Assembly (NCBI RefSeq): GCF_001889005.1
Contig: NZ_CP018153.1
Location: 2,514,501-2,578,500, forward strand
Origin: Christiangramia salexigens
Lineage (GTDB): Bacteria; Bacteroidota; Bacteroidia; Flavobacteriales; Flavobacteriaceae
DNA: 64,000 bases
Reading direction: 5' to 3'
Below, piece after piece: positions 49,396-59,173 of the stretch. Position 1 is the stretch's first letter. Each line of letters opens with the position of its first letter. The notes beneath the pieces were generated by a model. That model was not told the origin of the DNA. It made no database searches and worked only from the letters and a program-made list of their open reading frames with translations. A program made the position numbers and the translations under genes.

Positions 49396-52242
49396 ATGAG
49401 TTACCACTTTAATAAGATCGAAGAAAAATGGCAGAAGTACTGGGCCGAAAACCAGACCTTTAAAGCCTCGAACGAATCTGATAAACCTAAATACTATGTT
49501 CTGGACATGTTCCCTTATCCTTCGGGAGCCGGATTACATGTAGGACATCCACTTGGTTATATAGCAAGTGATATATATGCGAGGTATAAAAGGCATAAAG
49601 GCTTTAACGTACTGCACCCGCAGGGCTACGATAGTTTTGGTCTTCCGGCAGAGCAGTACGCCATTCAAACCGGTCAGCATCCTGCAGTAACTACCGAAAA
49701 TAATATTAAACGCTACAGAGAGCAACTTGATAAAATTGGTTTTTCTTTCGACTGGAGCCGGGAGGTAAGAACCAGTGAGCCGGATTATTATAAATGGACT
49801 CAGTGGATTTTCATTCAGCTTTTTAATAGCTGGTATGATGAAGAAGGAGATAAGGCAAGGTCAATTTCAGAGTTGGAGGAGATCTTTGCTTCTGAAGGGA
49901 ATACAAGAGTGCTAGCGGCCTGTGATGATGATATTAAAGACTTTTCCGCAGATGAGTGGATAAGATTTTCAGAAGATGAAAAAGAAGAGATCCTGTTAAA
50001 ATACAGACTTACATATTTAGCTGAAGCCGAAGTTAACTGGTGCCCGCAACTAGGGACTGTTCTGGCAAACGATGAGATCGTAAATGGTGTTTCTGAGCGT
50101 GGAGGATATCCCGTGATCAGAAAGAAAATGACCCAATGGAGCATGAGGATCTCAGCTTTCGCTGAAAGATTATTACAGGGTCTTGATTCTATCGATTGGA
50201 CCGAAAGTTTAAAGGAGAGTCAGCGTAACTGGATTGGAAAATCGGTTGGTGCGATGGTTCATTTTAATCTTTACGGAGATACCCTGAAACAGGTTGAAAA
50301 TAATGGTGAAGCGCCTAAAATATCGGTTTTCACCACCCGACCTGATACGATCTTCGGAGTAACTTTTATGACACTGGCTCCCGAGCATGAGCTGGTTCAA
50401 AAGATCACTGCTCCGGAAAGAAAAGAAGAAGTGGAGGCTTATATTCAGGCTACTGCAAAACGTAGTGAGCGCGAGCGTATGGCCGATGTGAAGACCATTA
50501 GTGGTGTTTTCACCGGTGCTTATGCCGAGCATCCGTTTACCAAGGAACCTGTGCCTATCTGGATAGGTGATTATGTTCTGGCGGGATACGGAACCGGAGC
50601 GGTAATGGCTGTTCCATGCGGAGATCAGAGAGATTATGATTTCGCAAAGCATTTTGAACTACCAATCACCAATATATTTAAGGATGTAGATATTTCTGAA
50701 GAAGCTTATGCTGGCAAAGAAGGTACGGTGATCGCAAATTCAGATTTTCTAAGCGACCTGGAATATAAAGAAGCATTGAATAAAGTGATCCTTGAGCTGG
50801 AAAAAACCGGGCAGGGATATGGTAAGACCAATTACAGGCTTAGAGATGCGGTCTTTAGCAGACAGAGATACTGGGGAGAACCATTCCCGGTCTATTATGT
50901 TAATGGCTTGCCGAAAATGATCGATATTGAGCATTTGCCTCTTAGGTTACCTGAAGTGGAGAAATATCTGCCTACCGAAACCGGGGAACCGCCATTAGGT
51001 AATGCAACAAATTGGGCATGGGATACATCTAATAATAAAGTGGTCTCTAATTCTGAAATAGACAACAAGACGGTATTCCCATTAGAATTAAATACTATGC
51101 CTGGATGGGCAGGAAGCAGCTGGTATCTGTTTAGATATATGGATGCAGGTAATCCTGATGAATTCGTTTCTAAGGAAGCTCAGGAATACTGGAATAATGT
51201 GGACCTTTATATTGGAGGTAGCGAACATGCCACAGGGCATTTGTTATATTCCCGTTTCTGGACCAAGTTTTTACACGATATGGGCTACCTGAATGTGGAC
51301 GAGCCTTTTAAGAAGCTAATAAATCAGGGGATGATCCTTGGGACCAGTGCATTTGTATACAGGTTGGAAGGGGAAAATGTCTTCCTCTCTAAAAATCTTG
51401 TAAAAGACAATGATGTGCAGCCGATACATGCAGATGTGTCGTTTGTGAATTCGTCAGATGAACTGGATGTTGAAGCCTTTAAAAAGTGGCGTCCGGAATT
51501 TGAAGATGCGAAGTTCCTTACCGAAGATGGAGGAAAGTATGTAGTTGGACGTGAAGTGGAAAAAATGTCCAAGTCTAAATACAATGTGGTGAATCCTGAT
51601 GATATCTGTGAAAATTATGGGGCAGATACTTTAAGGTTGTACGAAATGTTCCTTGGGCCATTAGATCAGGCAAAGCCATGGAATACAGCAGGAATAACCG
51701 GAGTTCATAATTTCCTTAGAAAACTATGGAAGTTATATCATGAGGGTGAAGAATTTTTAGTTTCCGAAGATAAGGCTTCGGCAGATTCTTTAAAGACATT
51801 ACACAAGACCATAAAGAAGGTAACAGAAGATATTGAAGATTTTAGCTTTAATACTTCGGTGTCTACTTTTATGATCTGCGTGAACGAGCTTAGTGCTCAA
51901 AAATGTAACAGCAGAGAGGTTCTGGAGCCTTTAGCAGTTTTGATCGCTCCGTATGCACCTCATATAGCTGAAGAGCTTTGGGCTAAGCTGGGGAATAAAG
52001 AATCGGTAACTACGGCGCAATATCCGGTATATGAGGAGAAGTATTTGGTAGAAAGCACTAAAAACTATCCGATATCTTTTAATGGCAAAATGCGATTCAC
52101 GATGGAATTGCCATTGGATATGGGAAAAGAGGAGATTGAAAAAACCGTGATGGCAGATGAGCGTACTCAAAAACAACTGTATGGGAGAACACCTAAAAAA
52201 GTGATCGTAGTTCCAGGAAAGATCGTAAATATTGTAGGCTAA
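49396..52242 (+). CDS. leuS: Leucyl-tRNA synthetase
   Basis: 948 residues, typical for bacterial LeuRS. Class I HIGH-type signature PYPSGAGLHVGHPLGY (about 42-57) and KMSKS in VEKMSKSKYNVVNPDDIC (about 720). The CP1 editing domain carries TTRPDTIFGVTFM. It charges tRNA-Leu and edits mischarged products. It is followed by a strong terminator. The leader contains a repeat but no recognisable T-box. Confidence 0.97.
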   Translation: MSYHFNKIEEKWQKYWAENQTFKASNESDKPKYYVLDMFPYPSGAGLHVGHPLGYIASDIYARYKRHKGFNVLHPQGYDSFGLPAEQYAIQTGQHPAVTTENNIKRYREQLDKIGFSFDWSREVRTSEPDYYKWTQWIFIQLFNSWYDEEGDKARSISELEEIFASEGNTRVLAACDDDIKDFSADEWIRFSEDEKEEILLKYRLTYLAEAEVNWCPQLGTVLANDEIVNGVSERGGYPVIRKKMTQWSMRISAFAERLLQGLDSIDWTESLKESQRNWIGKSVGAMVHFNLYGDTLKQVENNGEAPKISVFTTRPDTIFGVTFMTLAPEHELVQKITAPERKEEVEAYIQATAKRSERERMADVKTISGVFTGAYAEHPFTKEPVPIWIGDYVLAGYGTGAVMAVPCGDQRDYDFAKHFELPITNIFKDVDISEEAYAGKEGTVIANSDFLSDLEYKEALNKVILELEKTGQGYGKTNYRLRDAVFSRQRYWGEPFPVYYVNGLPKMIDIEHLPLRLPEVEKYLPTETGEPPLGNATNWAWDTSNNKVVSNSEIDNKTVFPLELNTMPGWAGSSWYLFRYMDAGNPDEFVSKEAQEYWNNVDLYIGGSEHATGHLLYSRFWTKFLHDMGYLNVDEPFKKLINQGMILGTSAFVYRLEGENVFLSKNLVKDNDVQPIHADVSFVNSSDELDVEAFKKWRPEFEDAKFLTEDGGKYVVGREVEKMSKSKYNVVNPDDICENYGADTLRLYEMFLGPLDQAKPWNTAGITGVHNFLRKLWKLYHEGEEFLVSEDKASADSLKTLHKTIKKVTEDIEDFSFNTSVSTFMICVNELSAQKCNSREVLEPLAVLIAPYAPHIAEELWAKLGNKESVTTAQYPVYEEKYLVESTKNYPISFNGKMRFTMELPLDMGKEEIEKTVMADERTQKQLYGRTPKKVIVVPGKIVNIVG

Positions 52243-52265
52243 TAAATAGCCAGTATATTATAGTA

Positions 52266-52293
52266 AACCGCCTCATTTGGGGCGGTTTTTTTA
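52266..52293 (+). terminator. leuS terminator
   Basis: AACCGCC / GGCGGTT stem followed by TTTTTTT. Confidence 0.9.
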
Positions 52294-52377
52294 TGCTTTA
52301 ATTTAGGTATTTTGAATAGTTGCCGGGATGCGAAATCGCTCCGGTATAAAATTTTAAAAAGCATAAAAAAGGAAGAA

Positions 52378-52908
52378 TTAACCCAGATAAAGGTCAATAA
52401 GACCTTCAGGAGTGATCACATGGATGGCCTTGTTCTTCTTATCCACTTTTTGGATGAATTCATCATTCATTGGGATAAGGATCTGTTTACCATCCTTGTC
52501 TATTTCAAAAAGGGCCTGAGCCGTAGAGTCGTTAATGGAAACTATTTTCCCAATGTTGCCGTGTTCGGCATCTATCGCGTCAAAGCCTATGATCTCGTGA
52601 AAGTAGAATTTGTCTTCGGGAAGTTTTGGAAGGAGATCGAGAGGAAGGTATAATTCTGCACCTATCATATCCTCTGCATCTGCTTCGGTATCTATATCTT
52701 CGATCTTTGCACGTAGAAGAGTGCTTTTGTGAAGATAAGAGCGTTCAATAAAAAATGGAACCAGATTTTCGTTGTATTCAACAAAAACTGATTCCATCTC
52801 TGTGTACAGTTCGGGTTCGTCGGTATCTAATTTAATTAGAACCTCGCCCTTAAAGCTAAACTTAGCGACGATTCGTCCCAGGTAGAAACATTCTTCCTTA
52901 GTTATCAT
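52378..52908 (-). CDS. rimM: Ribosome maturation factor RimM
   Basis: 176 residues from ATG 52908 (MITKEECFYLGRIVAKFSFK). The frame extends upstream into rpsP but that part is only an out-of-frame reading of the Lys/Glu-rich S16 tail. The RimM domain (EECFYLGRIVAKFSFKGEVL) and the PRC-barrel (LGAELYLPLDLLPKLPEDKF, IVSINDSTAQALFEI) are present. It assists 30S maturation by binding S19 and 16S helix 31-33 regions. Thirteen bases after rpsP, in one operon. Confidence 0.93.
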   Translation of the reverse strand: MITKEECFYLGRIVAKFSFKGEVLIKLDTDEPELYTEMESVFVEYNENLVPFFIERSYLHKSTLLRAKIEDIDTEADAEDMIGAELYLPLDLLPKLPEDKFYFHEIIGFDAIDAEHGNIGKIVSINDSTAQALFEIDKDGKQILIPMNDEFIQKVDKKNKAIHVITPEGLIDLYLG

Positions 52909-52921
52909 CGTCGGGTATAGA

Positions 52922-53506
52922 TTAAGCGTCTTTTTTCTCTTCAGACTGAGCTTCTTCTGCTGTTTCAGCACTAACTTCGCTATCTGCATTTGCTTCCGGC
53001 TCACCCTCTTCAGTTTGAGCGGCAGCTTTTGCAGCGGCAGCAGCTTCTGCTTCTTCAGCTTCTTTAGCTTCAGCTTCACGCTTAGCGTTAGCTGCTTTTT
53101 CAGCTTCAAGAGCTTTAGCTTTTTCTTCTTCTTTAGCCTTAGTTAAAGAATCTTTCTTTGCATCGATCTTACCTGCTTTTTCATCTAACCAAGCCTGGAA
53201 TTTCTCTTCAGCCTGCTCTTCAGTTAAAGCTCCTTTTTTAACTCCTACTGCTAGGTGTTTCTTAAGAAGGGCTCCTTTGTAAGAAAGGATTGCACGGGCA
53301 GTATCTGTTGGTTGGGCACCGTTTTGTAACCACTTAACAGCTCCATCTACATCTAGTTCGATTGTAGCAGGATTCGTGTTAGGGTTGTAGATTCCCAATT
53401 TGTCCAAAAATTTACCGTCTCTTTTTGCGCGGGTATCCGCAGCTACGATCCAGAAAAAAGGTTTTCCTTTTTTACCGTGTCTTTGTAATCTTATTTTTAC
53501 TGGCAT
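52922..53506 (-). CDS. rpsP: 30S ribosomal protein S16 with extended charged tail
   Basis: 194 residues. The first about 85 are canonical S16 (MPVKIRLQRHGKKGKPFFWI, IYNPNTNPATIELDVDGAVK). The remaining about 110 are a Lys/Glu/Ala-rich extension (KAKALEAEKAANAKREAEAK and a Glu-rich end) that is absent from E. coli S16 and characteristic of Bacteroidota. The tail may be a long helix on the ribosome surface. It leads the rpsP-rimM operon. Confidence 0.95.
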   Translation of the reverse strand: MPVKIRLQRHGKKGKPFFWIVAADTRAKRDGKFLDKLGIYNPNTNPATIELDVDGAVKWLQNGAQPTDTARAILSYKGALLKKHLAVGVKKGALTEEQAEEKFQAWLDEKAGKIDAKKDSLTKAKEEEKAKALEAEKAANAKREAEAKEAEEAEAAAAAKAAAQTEEGEPEANADSEVSAETAEEAQSEEKKDA

Positions 53507-53520
53507 AAAAATTAAATTTT

Positions 53521-53581
53521 GGGGTTCTCGACCCCGGTTATTAATAAGTGCGCAAAGATACTACAAATTTCTAATTTCCAA
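53521..53581 (-). promoter_or_regulatory. rpsP promoter and leader hairpin
   Basis: Minus strand TTG (53579-53581), an 18-base spacer and TATCTTTG (53553-53560), followed in the leader by GGGGT/ACCCC (53521-53535), only 15 bases before the start codon. The hairpin could be a protein-binding site for autoregulation. Confidence 0.6.
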
Positions 53582-53786
53582 TATTTTCAGTTAATATTTT
53601 ATTGATCATTAAGGACTTCTTTTTTTAAGAGGGCTTGTGCACTAATTCCGGCTTATTTGGAATAATTTAAGGAGGAAAACAACCATCCTGTTAAAAGCGG
53701 TTAATTAGTGCTAAACCCTGTTAAATAGGTTGTTATGAAGGTTTTGAGGTTATATATTTACCCTAGAAATTGAAAAAAAGACAGCT

Positions 53787-54233
53787 ATGAATTATTCAAA
53801 AGAAGTATCAAAAAAACTTAATGAGTTATTGGAGAAAAATTATGATGCAGAGAAAGGCTATAAATTAGCAGCTGAAAAAGTGAAAGATCAGCGCTTAAAA
53901 AGTTTCTTTACAGAAAGAGCTCAGGAACGTTTCGATTTTGGACATGAATTAAAATCTGAGATCAGAAATTTTGGTGAGAACCCTGAAAAAGGTTCAAGTC
54001 TTGCGGGAGATGCTCACAGATCCTGGATGAATATCAAGGCCAGCCTGTCTGGCGATAAAGATGAAGCCGTACTCGAAGAAGCCATTCGCGGTGAAGAAGC
54101 TGCGATAGAGGAGTATGAAAATGTGCTTAAAGAATCTGAAATTCCTGCATCTACAGGGAATATTCTTATGAAGCAGAAGAACGCTATAGTAGCTTCATTA
54201 AATGAAGTTAAAACTCTGGAAAAACAAGCTTGA
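53787..54233 (+). CDS. Ferritin-like four-helix protein (DUF2383/PA2169 family)
   Basis: 148 residues, nearly all helical. NELLEKNYDAEKGYKLAAEK at the start and IRGEEAAIEEYENVL in the third helix show the ferritin-like Glu and ExxY pattern of the PA2169/DUF2383 family, often stress-induced. Metal binding is plausible from EEAAIEEYEN but unproven. Cytoplasmic. The preceding 280-base gap holds the rpsP promoter and an AT-rich leader in which I see no clear promoter for this gene. Confidence 0.82.
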   Translation: MNYSKEVSKKLNELLEKNYDAEKGYKLAAEKVKDQRLKSFFTERAQERFDFGHELKSEIRNFGENPEKGSSLAGDAHRSWMNIKASLSGDKDEAVLEEAIRGEEAAIEEYENVLKESEIPASTGNILMKQKNAIVASLNEVKTLEKQA

Positions 54234-54336
54234 TTGCTTAGTGTTGCTTATCTTTATAGAAAGCAGATTAGAACAAATTAAAGAAAAGATGCGAGCAATG
54301 TTTGATTGAAGTAGTAGTAGTTTAAGTGTTCGTATC

Positions 54337-54384
54337 AAGCCTCACAGATATTCTGAGAAATTAGATTTTTGTGAGGCTTTTTTT
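54337..54384 (+). terminator. Terminator after the DUF2383 gene
   Basis: AAGCCTCACA / TGTGAGGCTT stem with a 23-base loop, then TTTTT. Confidence 0.75.
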
Positions 54385-54453
54385 ATAGTTGATAATTCCT
54401 GAAAACTTAGTTTTAATTCAGCTTTAAAGTTCCTTATTTTAGCGCGGATGGTT

Positions 54454-54461
54454 TAACTTTG
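54454..54461 (+). promoter_or_regulatory. dnaE promoter -7 element
   Basis: TAACTTTG followed by C, 43 bases upstream of the dnaE ATG. No clear TTG at -33. Confidence 0.4.
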
Positions 54462-54504
54462 CGAACCATTTGAATTTCTTCATAAAGGCTTAAAATACAA
54501 AGGA

Positions 54505-57500
54505 ATGTACCTTATTTTTGATACCGAAACCACCGGTCTTCCCAAGCGCTGGGATGCACCACTTACAGATTCTGAGAACTGGCCAAGATGTATACAGATC
54601 GCCTGGCAGTTACATGACGATATGGGGAATCTTATTGAGAATCAGGATTATCTGGTGAAGCCCGACGGTTTTGATATCCCATATGATTCGGAAAGGATAC
54701 ATGGTATTTCCACAGATCTTGCAAATGAAAAAGGTATTCCCTTACAGGAAGTTCTGGAGAAATTTAATGATGCCCTGAATAGATCCAAGTTCGTGGTAGG
54801 GCAGAATGTTGGTTTTGATATCAACATTATGGGAGCCGAATTTATCCGAATGAATTTTGAAAATTCAATGCAGGATATGCCGGTGCTTGATACCTGTACT
54901 GAAGTTACGGCCAGCTTATGTAAAATTCCCGGTGGACGTGGTGGGAAATTTAAATTACCTACTCTTACAGAACTGCACGAATTTCTTTTTGATGAAGCCT
55001 TTGCCGAAGCGCATAATGCAACGGCCGATGTTGAGGCGACTACACGTTGTTTTCTTGAGCTTATCCGTCAAAGGGTATATACAGTAGAGGAGCTTGATGT
55101 TCCTAATGATTATTTCGAGAATTTTTCTGAAGCCAATCCTCAAAGGATAGAACTGATCGGCTTGAAGCATATTAATCTTAAAAAAGCTTCAGACCAGATA
55201 AGGAAAAGACTTGAGAAGCAACAGCCTACAGATGATATTTCACATGAGGAGATTCAGCAGAATCTGGAAAAACTGGATGAGGTTCCTTTTGCGCATCTGC
55301 ATAACCATTCTCAGTTTTCCGTGCTTCAGTCCACGATAAGTATTCCCGATCTGGTTGCCGCGGCGGCAGAGGAGAATATGAATGCAGTGGCGCTTACCGA
55401 TCATGCCAATATGATGGGGGCTTTTCACTTTGTGAAAGAAGTAGGGGTCTATAATGGAAAAATTAAAGAGCATAATGCTACGGCTGAAGAGAATGGTGAA
55501 GAGCTAAAACAGCCAATGAAAGCTATTGTAGGCTGTGAGTTCTTCGTTTGTGAAAATCACGCTGACAAAAGCCGGAAAGATAATGGTTACCAGATCGTGA
55601 TGCTTGCTAAGAACAAGAATGGGTATCATAATCTGGCTAAAATGTCCTCTAAGGCATATACAGATGGGTTTTACTATGTGCCGCGTATAGATAAGGAGAT
55701 CGTTAAAAAGTATAAAGAGGATGTGATCGTTCTTACCGGTAATCTTTATGGCGAGGTTCCCAGTAAGATCCTGAATGTGGGTGAAAAACAGGCAGAAGAG
55801 GCTTTGTTGTGGTGGAAGGAAGAGTTTGGTGAAGATTTCTATATAGAGCTGATGCGCCATAATCAGGAAGATGAGAACAGGGTGAATCCTGTTCTTGTGG
55901 AATTCAGCAAAAAGCATGATATAAAACTAGTTGCGACCAATAATACATATTACTGGAAACAGGAAGATGCAAATGCACATGATATTTTACTCTGTGTAAA
56001 GGATGGTGAAAAACAGGCTACTCCAATTGGAAGAGGACGAGGTTATCGCTACGGACTTCCTAATGATGAGTATTATTTCAAGTCTGGAGATGAGATGAAA
56101 AGTCTTTTCAAAGACCTGCCGGAAGCGATCAGTAATATTCAGGAGGTTGTGGATAAGGTGGAGCCTTTTGAACTCGCAAGGGACGTTTTACTTCCAAAAT
56201 TTACCATTCCTGAAGAGTTTCAGAGTGAAGAGGATCTTGTGGATGGTGGAAAACGAGGTGAAAATGCCTTTTTAAAACATATAACTTTCGAAGGCGCTAA
56301 AAAACGGTATTCGGAAGTCACTCCCGATATCGCAGAACGACTTAACTTCGAATTGTCTGTAATTGAAAATACCGGTTACCCCGGTTACTTCCTTATTGTG
56401 GAGGATTTCATTCGAGCGGCCAGAGAGATGGGAGTTTCGGTAGGGCCGGGACGAGGGTCTGCTGCAGGTTCTGCGGTGGCGTACTGTCTTGGAATTACAA
56501 ATATTGATCCTATTAAATATGATCTGCTTTTTGAGCGTTTCTTAAATCCGGATCGTGTGAGTATGCCCGATATTGATATTGACTTTGATGATGAAGGCCG
56601 AAGCCGGGTAATGGACTATGTGATCAAGAAATACGGGGCCAATCAGGTGGCACAGATCATCACCTATGGTACCATGGCTGCAAAATCTTCGATTCGTGAT
56701 ACAGCGCGTGTGCTGGACCTTCCGCTGATGGAAGCAGACAGGATTGCAAAGCTGATCCCCAATACCAAACTTGGGAAGCTTTTTGCCATGGATGATAAGA
56801 CCATTAAGGCGAAATTCCGTGGTGATGAAATAGAAAAGATCAATGAGCTTTTAAATATTTCTGAAGGAGATGACCTGGAAGCTGAAACCGTGAATCAGGC
56901 TCGAATTCTTGAAGGTTCGGTTAGAAATACCGGTATCCACGCCTGTGGAGTGATCATTACTCCCGGAGATATTACCAATTACGTTCCAGTATCTGTTGCA
57001 AAGGATTCCGATCTGTATGTAACACAATTCGATAACTCGGTTGTGGAAAGTGCAGGACTGCTAAAGATGGATTTCCTGGGTCTTAAGACTCTAACCCTGA
57101 TCAAGGATACGGTTAAGATCGTAAAAGGAAGACATAATATAGACCTGGATCCGGATAGTTTCCCATTGGATGATGAAGAAACCTATAAGTTGTTCCAGAG
57201 AGGAGAAACGATTGGGATTTTCCAATATGAATCTCCCGGAATGCAGAAGCATATGCAGGCATTAAAACCAACTGTTTTTGATGACCTTATCGCGATGAAC
57301 GCGTTATACCGTCCGGGACCTATGGAATATATTCCTAGTTTCATTGCGCGTAAACATGGAGACGAAGAGATCTCTTATGATCTTCCCGAAATGGAGGAGT
57401 ATCTGGAAGAAACTTACGGGATCACGGTTTACCAGGAGCAGGTGATGCTTCTGTCGCAAAAACTGGCAGGATTTAGTAAGGGTGAAGCCGATATGTTAAG

Positions 57501-58890
57501 GAAAGCGATGGGTAAAAAGATCGCTGCCTTACTTGCGCAATTAAAACCAAAATTCATTGGTGGTGGTGAAGAAAAAGGTCATCCAACCGAGGTTCTTGAG
57601 AAGATCTGGAAAGACTGGGAAGCTTTTGCTTCTTATGCCTTTAACAAGTCCCACTCTACCTGTTATGCATGGATCGCTTATCAAACCGCTTATTTAAAAG
57701 CGCATTATCCAGCCGAGTATATGGCGGCGGTGCTTTCCAATAACATGAATGATATTAAGCAGGTTACATTCTTTATGGAAGAATGTAAGCGAATGAAGCT
57801 TAATGTACTTGGGCCTGATGTGAATGAATCATATTATAAATTCTCGGTAAATAAAGAAAATGCTATCCGTTTTGGAATGGGAGCCATTAAAGGTGTAGGT
57901 GCAGGAGCTGTGGCAACCATTGTTGAAAACAGAAAAAATAACGAAGGGCCGTATCGCTCTATTTTTGATATGGCTAAGAGAATAGATCTTAGAGCCGCTA
58001 ACAAAAAAGCTTTTGAAAACCTTGCGCTTGCCGGCGGATTCGATGGTTTTGGAAGCACTCACAGAGCTCAATATTTCCATGATGATGGTAACGGAATGAG
58101 CTTCCTTGAAAAGGTGATCAAATATGCCGCAAAATATCAGGAGAGTCAGAATTCGTCGCAGGTAAGTCTTTTTGGCGAAGCCAGTGATGTTCAGATCCCG
58201 GAGCCTGAAGTGCCGCCATGTGAGGAATGGGGTACCATGGAAAAATTAAGACGGGAAAAGGAAGTTGTGGGAATCTATATTTCGGGACATCCGCTGGATG
58301 ATTTCAGGATAGAAATGAATTATTTCTGTAACGGTAAGCTTTCAGATTTTAGGGATCTAGAAGCCGTTGTAAACAGAGACCTTACTATTGGAGGTGTGGT
58401 TACAGATGTGCAGCATCGTGTTTCCAAGAACGGCAAAGGTTGGGCAATTTTTACGGTAGAGGATTATGACGAATCTTATGAGTTTAAGATCTTTGGCGAA
58501 GAGTACCTGAGAATGAAACATTTCTTTGTGCCTAATAACTTTGTGCATATTAAGTGTTTTGTAAAAGAGGGCTGGACCAATAAGGAAACCGGAAAGAAAG
58601 GGGAGCCCAGGATACAGTTCAGAGAAATGAACTTACTGCATGATGTGATGGATAAAAATGCTAGAAAGCTCACCATCCAGTTGAATATTGATGATCTTAA
58701 AAACGAAAAGATCGAGTGGTTAAAGGAAACTTTTACTTCCCATAAAGGGGATTGTCATTTGAATTTTGTGGTTTACGAAATGAAGGAACAGGTCAAGTTG
58801 CGTATGCCAAGTAGAAAGCATAAAATAAGGATCTCGCAGGAGTTGATCGAAGCTCTTGAGAAGGAGCAGTTCATGTATAAATTGAATTAA
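54505..58890 (+). CDS. dnaE: Replicative DNA polymerase III alpha fused to a DEDDh exonuclease
   Basis: 1461 residues, about 300 longer than E. coli DnaE because of an N-terminal 3'-5' exonuclease domain (about 1-185): FDTETTGLP (ExoI), VGQNVGFDINIM (ExoII) and HNATADVEATTR (ExoIII, DEDDh type). The PHP domain starts near residue 267 (HLHNHSQFSVLQS). Palm catalytic residues are MPDIDIDFDDEGR (about 685-697). Tandem HhH and OB domains follow. It is the main replicase, with proofreading apparently in cis. The second DnaE at 17.5 kb lacks this domain. Confidence 0.95.
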   Translation: MYLIFDTETTGLPKRWDAPLTDSENWPRCIQIAWQLHDDMGNLIENQDYLVKPDGFDIPYDSERIHGISTDLANEKGIPLQEVLEKFNDALNRSKFVVGQNVGFDINIMGAEFIRMNFENSMQDMPVLDTCTEVTASLCKIPGGRGGKFKLPTLTELHEFLFDEAFAEAHNATADVEATTRCFLELIRQRVYTVEELDVPNDYFENFSEANPQRIELIGLKHINLKKASDQIRKRLEKQQPTDDISHEEIQQNLEKLDEVPFAHLHNHSQFSVLQSTISIPDLVAAAAEENMNAVALTDHANMMGAFHFVKEVGVYNGKIKEHNATAEENGEELKQPMKAIVGCEFFVCENHADKSRKDNGYQIVMLAKNKNGYHNLAKMSSKAYTDGFYYVPRIDKEIVKKYKEDVIVLTGNLYGEVPSKILNVGEKQAEEALLWWKEEFGEDFYIELMRHNQEDENRVNPVLVEFSKKHDIKLVATNNTYYWKQEDANAHDILLCVKDGEKQATPIGRGRGYRYGLPNDEYYFKSGDEMKSLFKDLPEAISNIQEVVDKVEPFELARDVLLPKFTIPEEFQSEEDLVDGGKRGENAFLKHITFEGAKKRYSEVTPDIAERLNFELSVIENTGYPGYFLIVEDFIRAAREMGVSVGPGRGSAAGSAVAYCLGITNIDPIKYDLLFERFLNPDRVSMPDIDIDFDDEGRSRVMDYVIKKYGANQVAQIITYGTMAAKSSIRDTARVLDLPLMEADRIAKLIPNTKLGKLFAMDDKTIKAKFRGDEIEKINELLNISEGDDLEAETVNQARILEGSVRNTGIHACGVIITPGDITNYVPVSVAKDSDLYVTQFDNSVVESAGLLKMDFLGLKTLTLIKDTVKIVKGRHNIDLDPDSFPLDDEETYKLFQRGETIGIFQYESPGMQKHMQALKPTVFDDLIAMNALYRPGPMEYIPSFIARKHGDEEISYDLPEMEEYLEETYGITVYQEQVMLLSQKLAGFSKGEADMLRKAMGKKIAALLAQLKPKFIGGGEEKGHPTEVLEKIWKDWEAFASYAFNKSHSTCYAWIAYQTAYLKAHYPAEYMAAVLSNNMNDIKQVTFFMEECKRMKLNVLGPDVNESYYKFSVNKENAIRFGMGAIKGVGAGAVATIVENRKNNEGPYRSIFDMAKRIDLRAANKKAFENLALAGGFDGFGSTHRAQYFHDDGNGMSFLEKVIKYAAKYQESQNSSQVSLFGEASDVQIPEPEVPPCEEWGTMEKLRREKEVVGIYISGHPLDDFRIEMNYFCNGKLSDFRDLEAVVNRDLTIGGVVTDVQHRVSKNGKGWAIFTVEDYDESYEFKIFGEEYLRMKHFFVPNNFVHIKCFVKEGWTNKETGKKGEPRIQFREMNLLHDVMDKNARKLTIQLNIDDLKNEKIEWLKETFTSHKGDCHLNFVVYEMKEQVKLRMPSRKHKIRISQELIEALEKEQFMYKLN

Positions 58891-58909
58891 CACTTGGTAA
58901 GTCATTCTG

Positions 58910-58960
58910 AACTCGTTTCAGGACCTATTAAGAGAAGGAGTTGAAGCTCCCGACTTTAGG
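58910..58960. repeat. Intergenic repeat, GTCATTCTGAACTCGTTTCAGG type
   Basis: GTCATTCTGAACTCGTTTCA then GGACCTATT and an AGAAGGAGTTGAAG tail. Closely similar to the left half of the element at 49.3 kb. Confidence 0.55.
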
Positions 58961-58987
58961 AACGGCTTATTTGAAGTAGTACGTATT

Positions 58988-59060
58988 TGGGCCAGGGATT
59001 GAGGCCGGCTACCGTGTAGCGCCGAAAGCCCGGTCGCGCCGTAGGCGGGAGGACCACTAA
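58988..59060. repeat. GC-rich structured intergenic element
   Basis: About 73 GC-rich bases in AT-rich surroundings. It contains the hairpin GCTAC-CGT-GTAGC (59008-59020) and, further along, CGCC-GTA-GGCG (59037-59047), plus GGATTGAGGCCGGC and CCGAAAGCCCGG segments. It recalls the GGGATTGA...CGGAAAGCCCG intergenic elements I remember from other Flavobacteriia. No ORF. Function unknown. Confidence 0.45.
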
Positions 59061-59173
59061 TAAAATGAGCCAATATCCGCATAGTCAAATATAATATTGG
59101 TGGTGTAAGGAATATTTATTTTATTGACTACTTTTACGAATCAAATTAAAAACATAGAAAACAACATATAATT

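Noticed and set aside
52909..53109. N-terminal extension of rimM, Lys-rich
   Set aside because: It is an out-of-frame reading of the repetitive charged tail of S16; the RimM domain starts at 52908.
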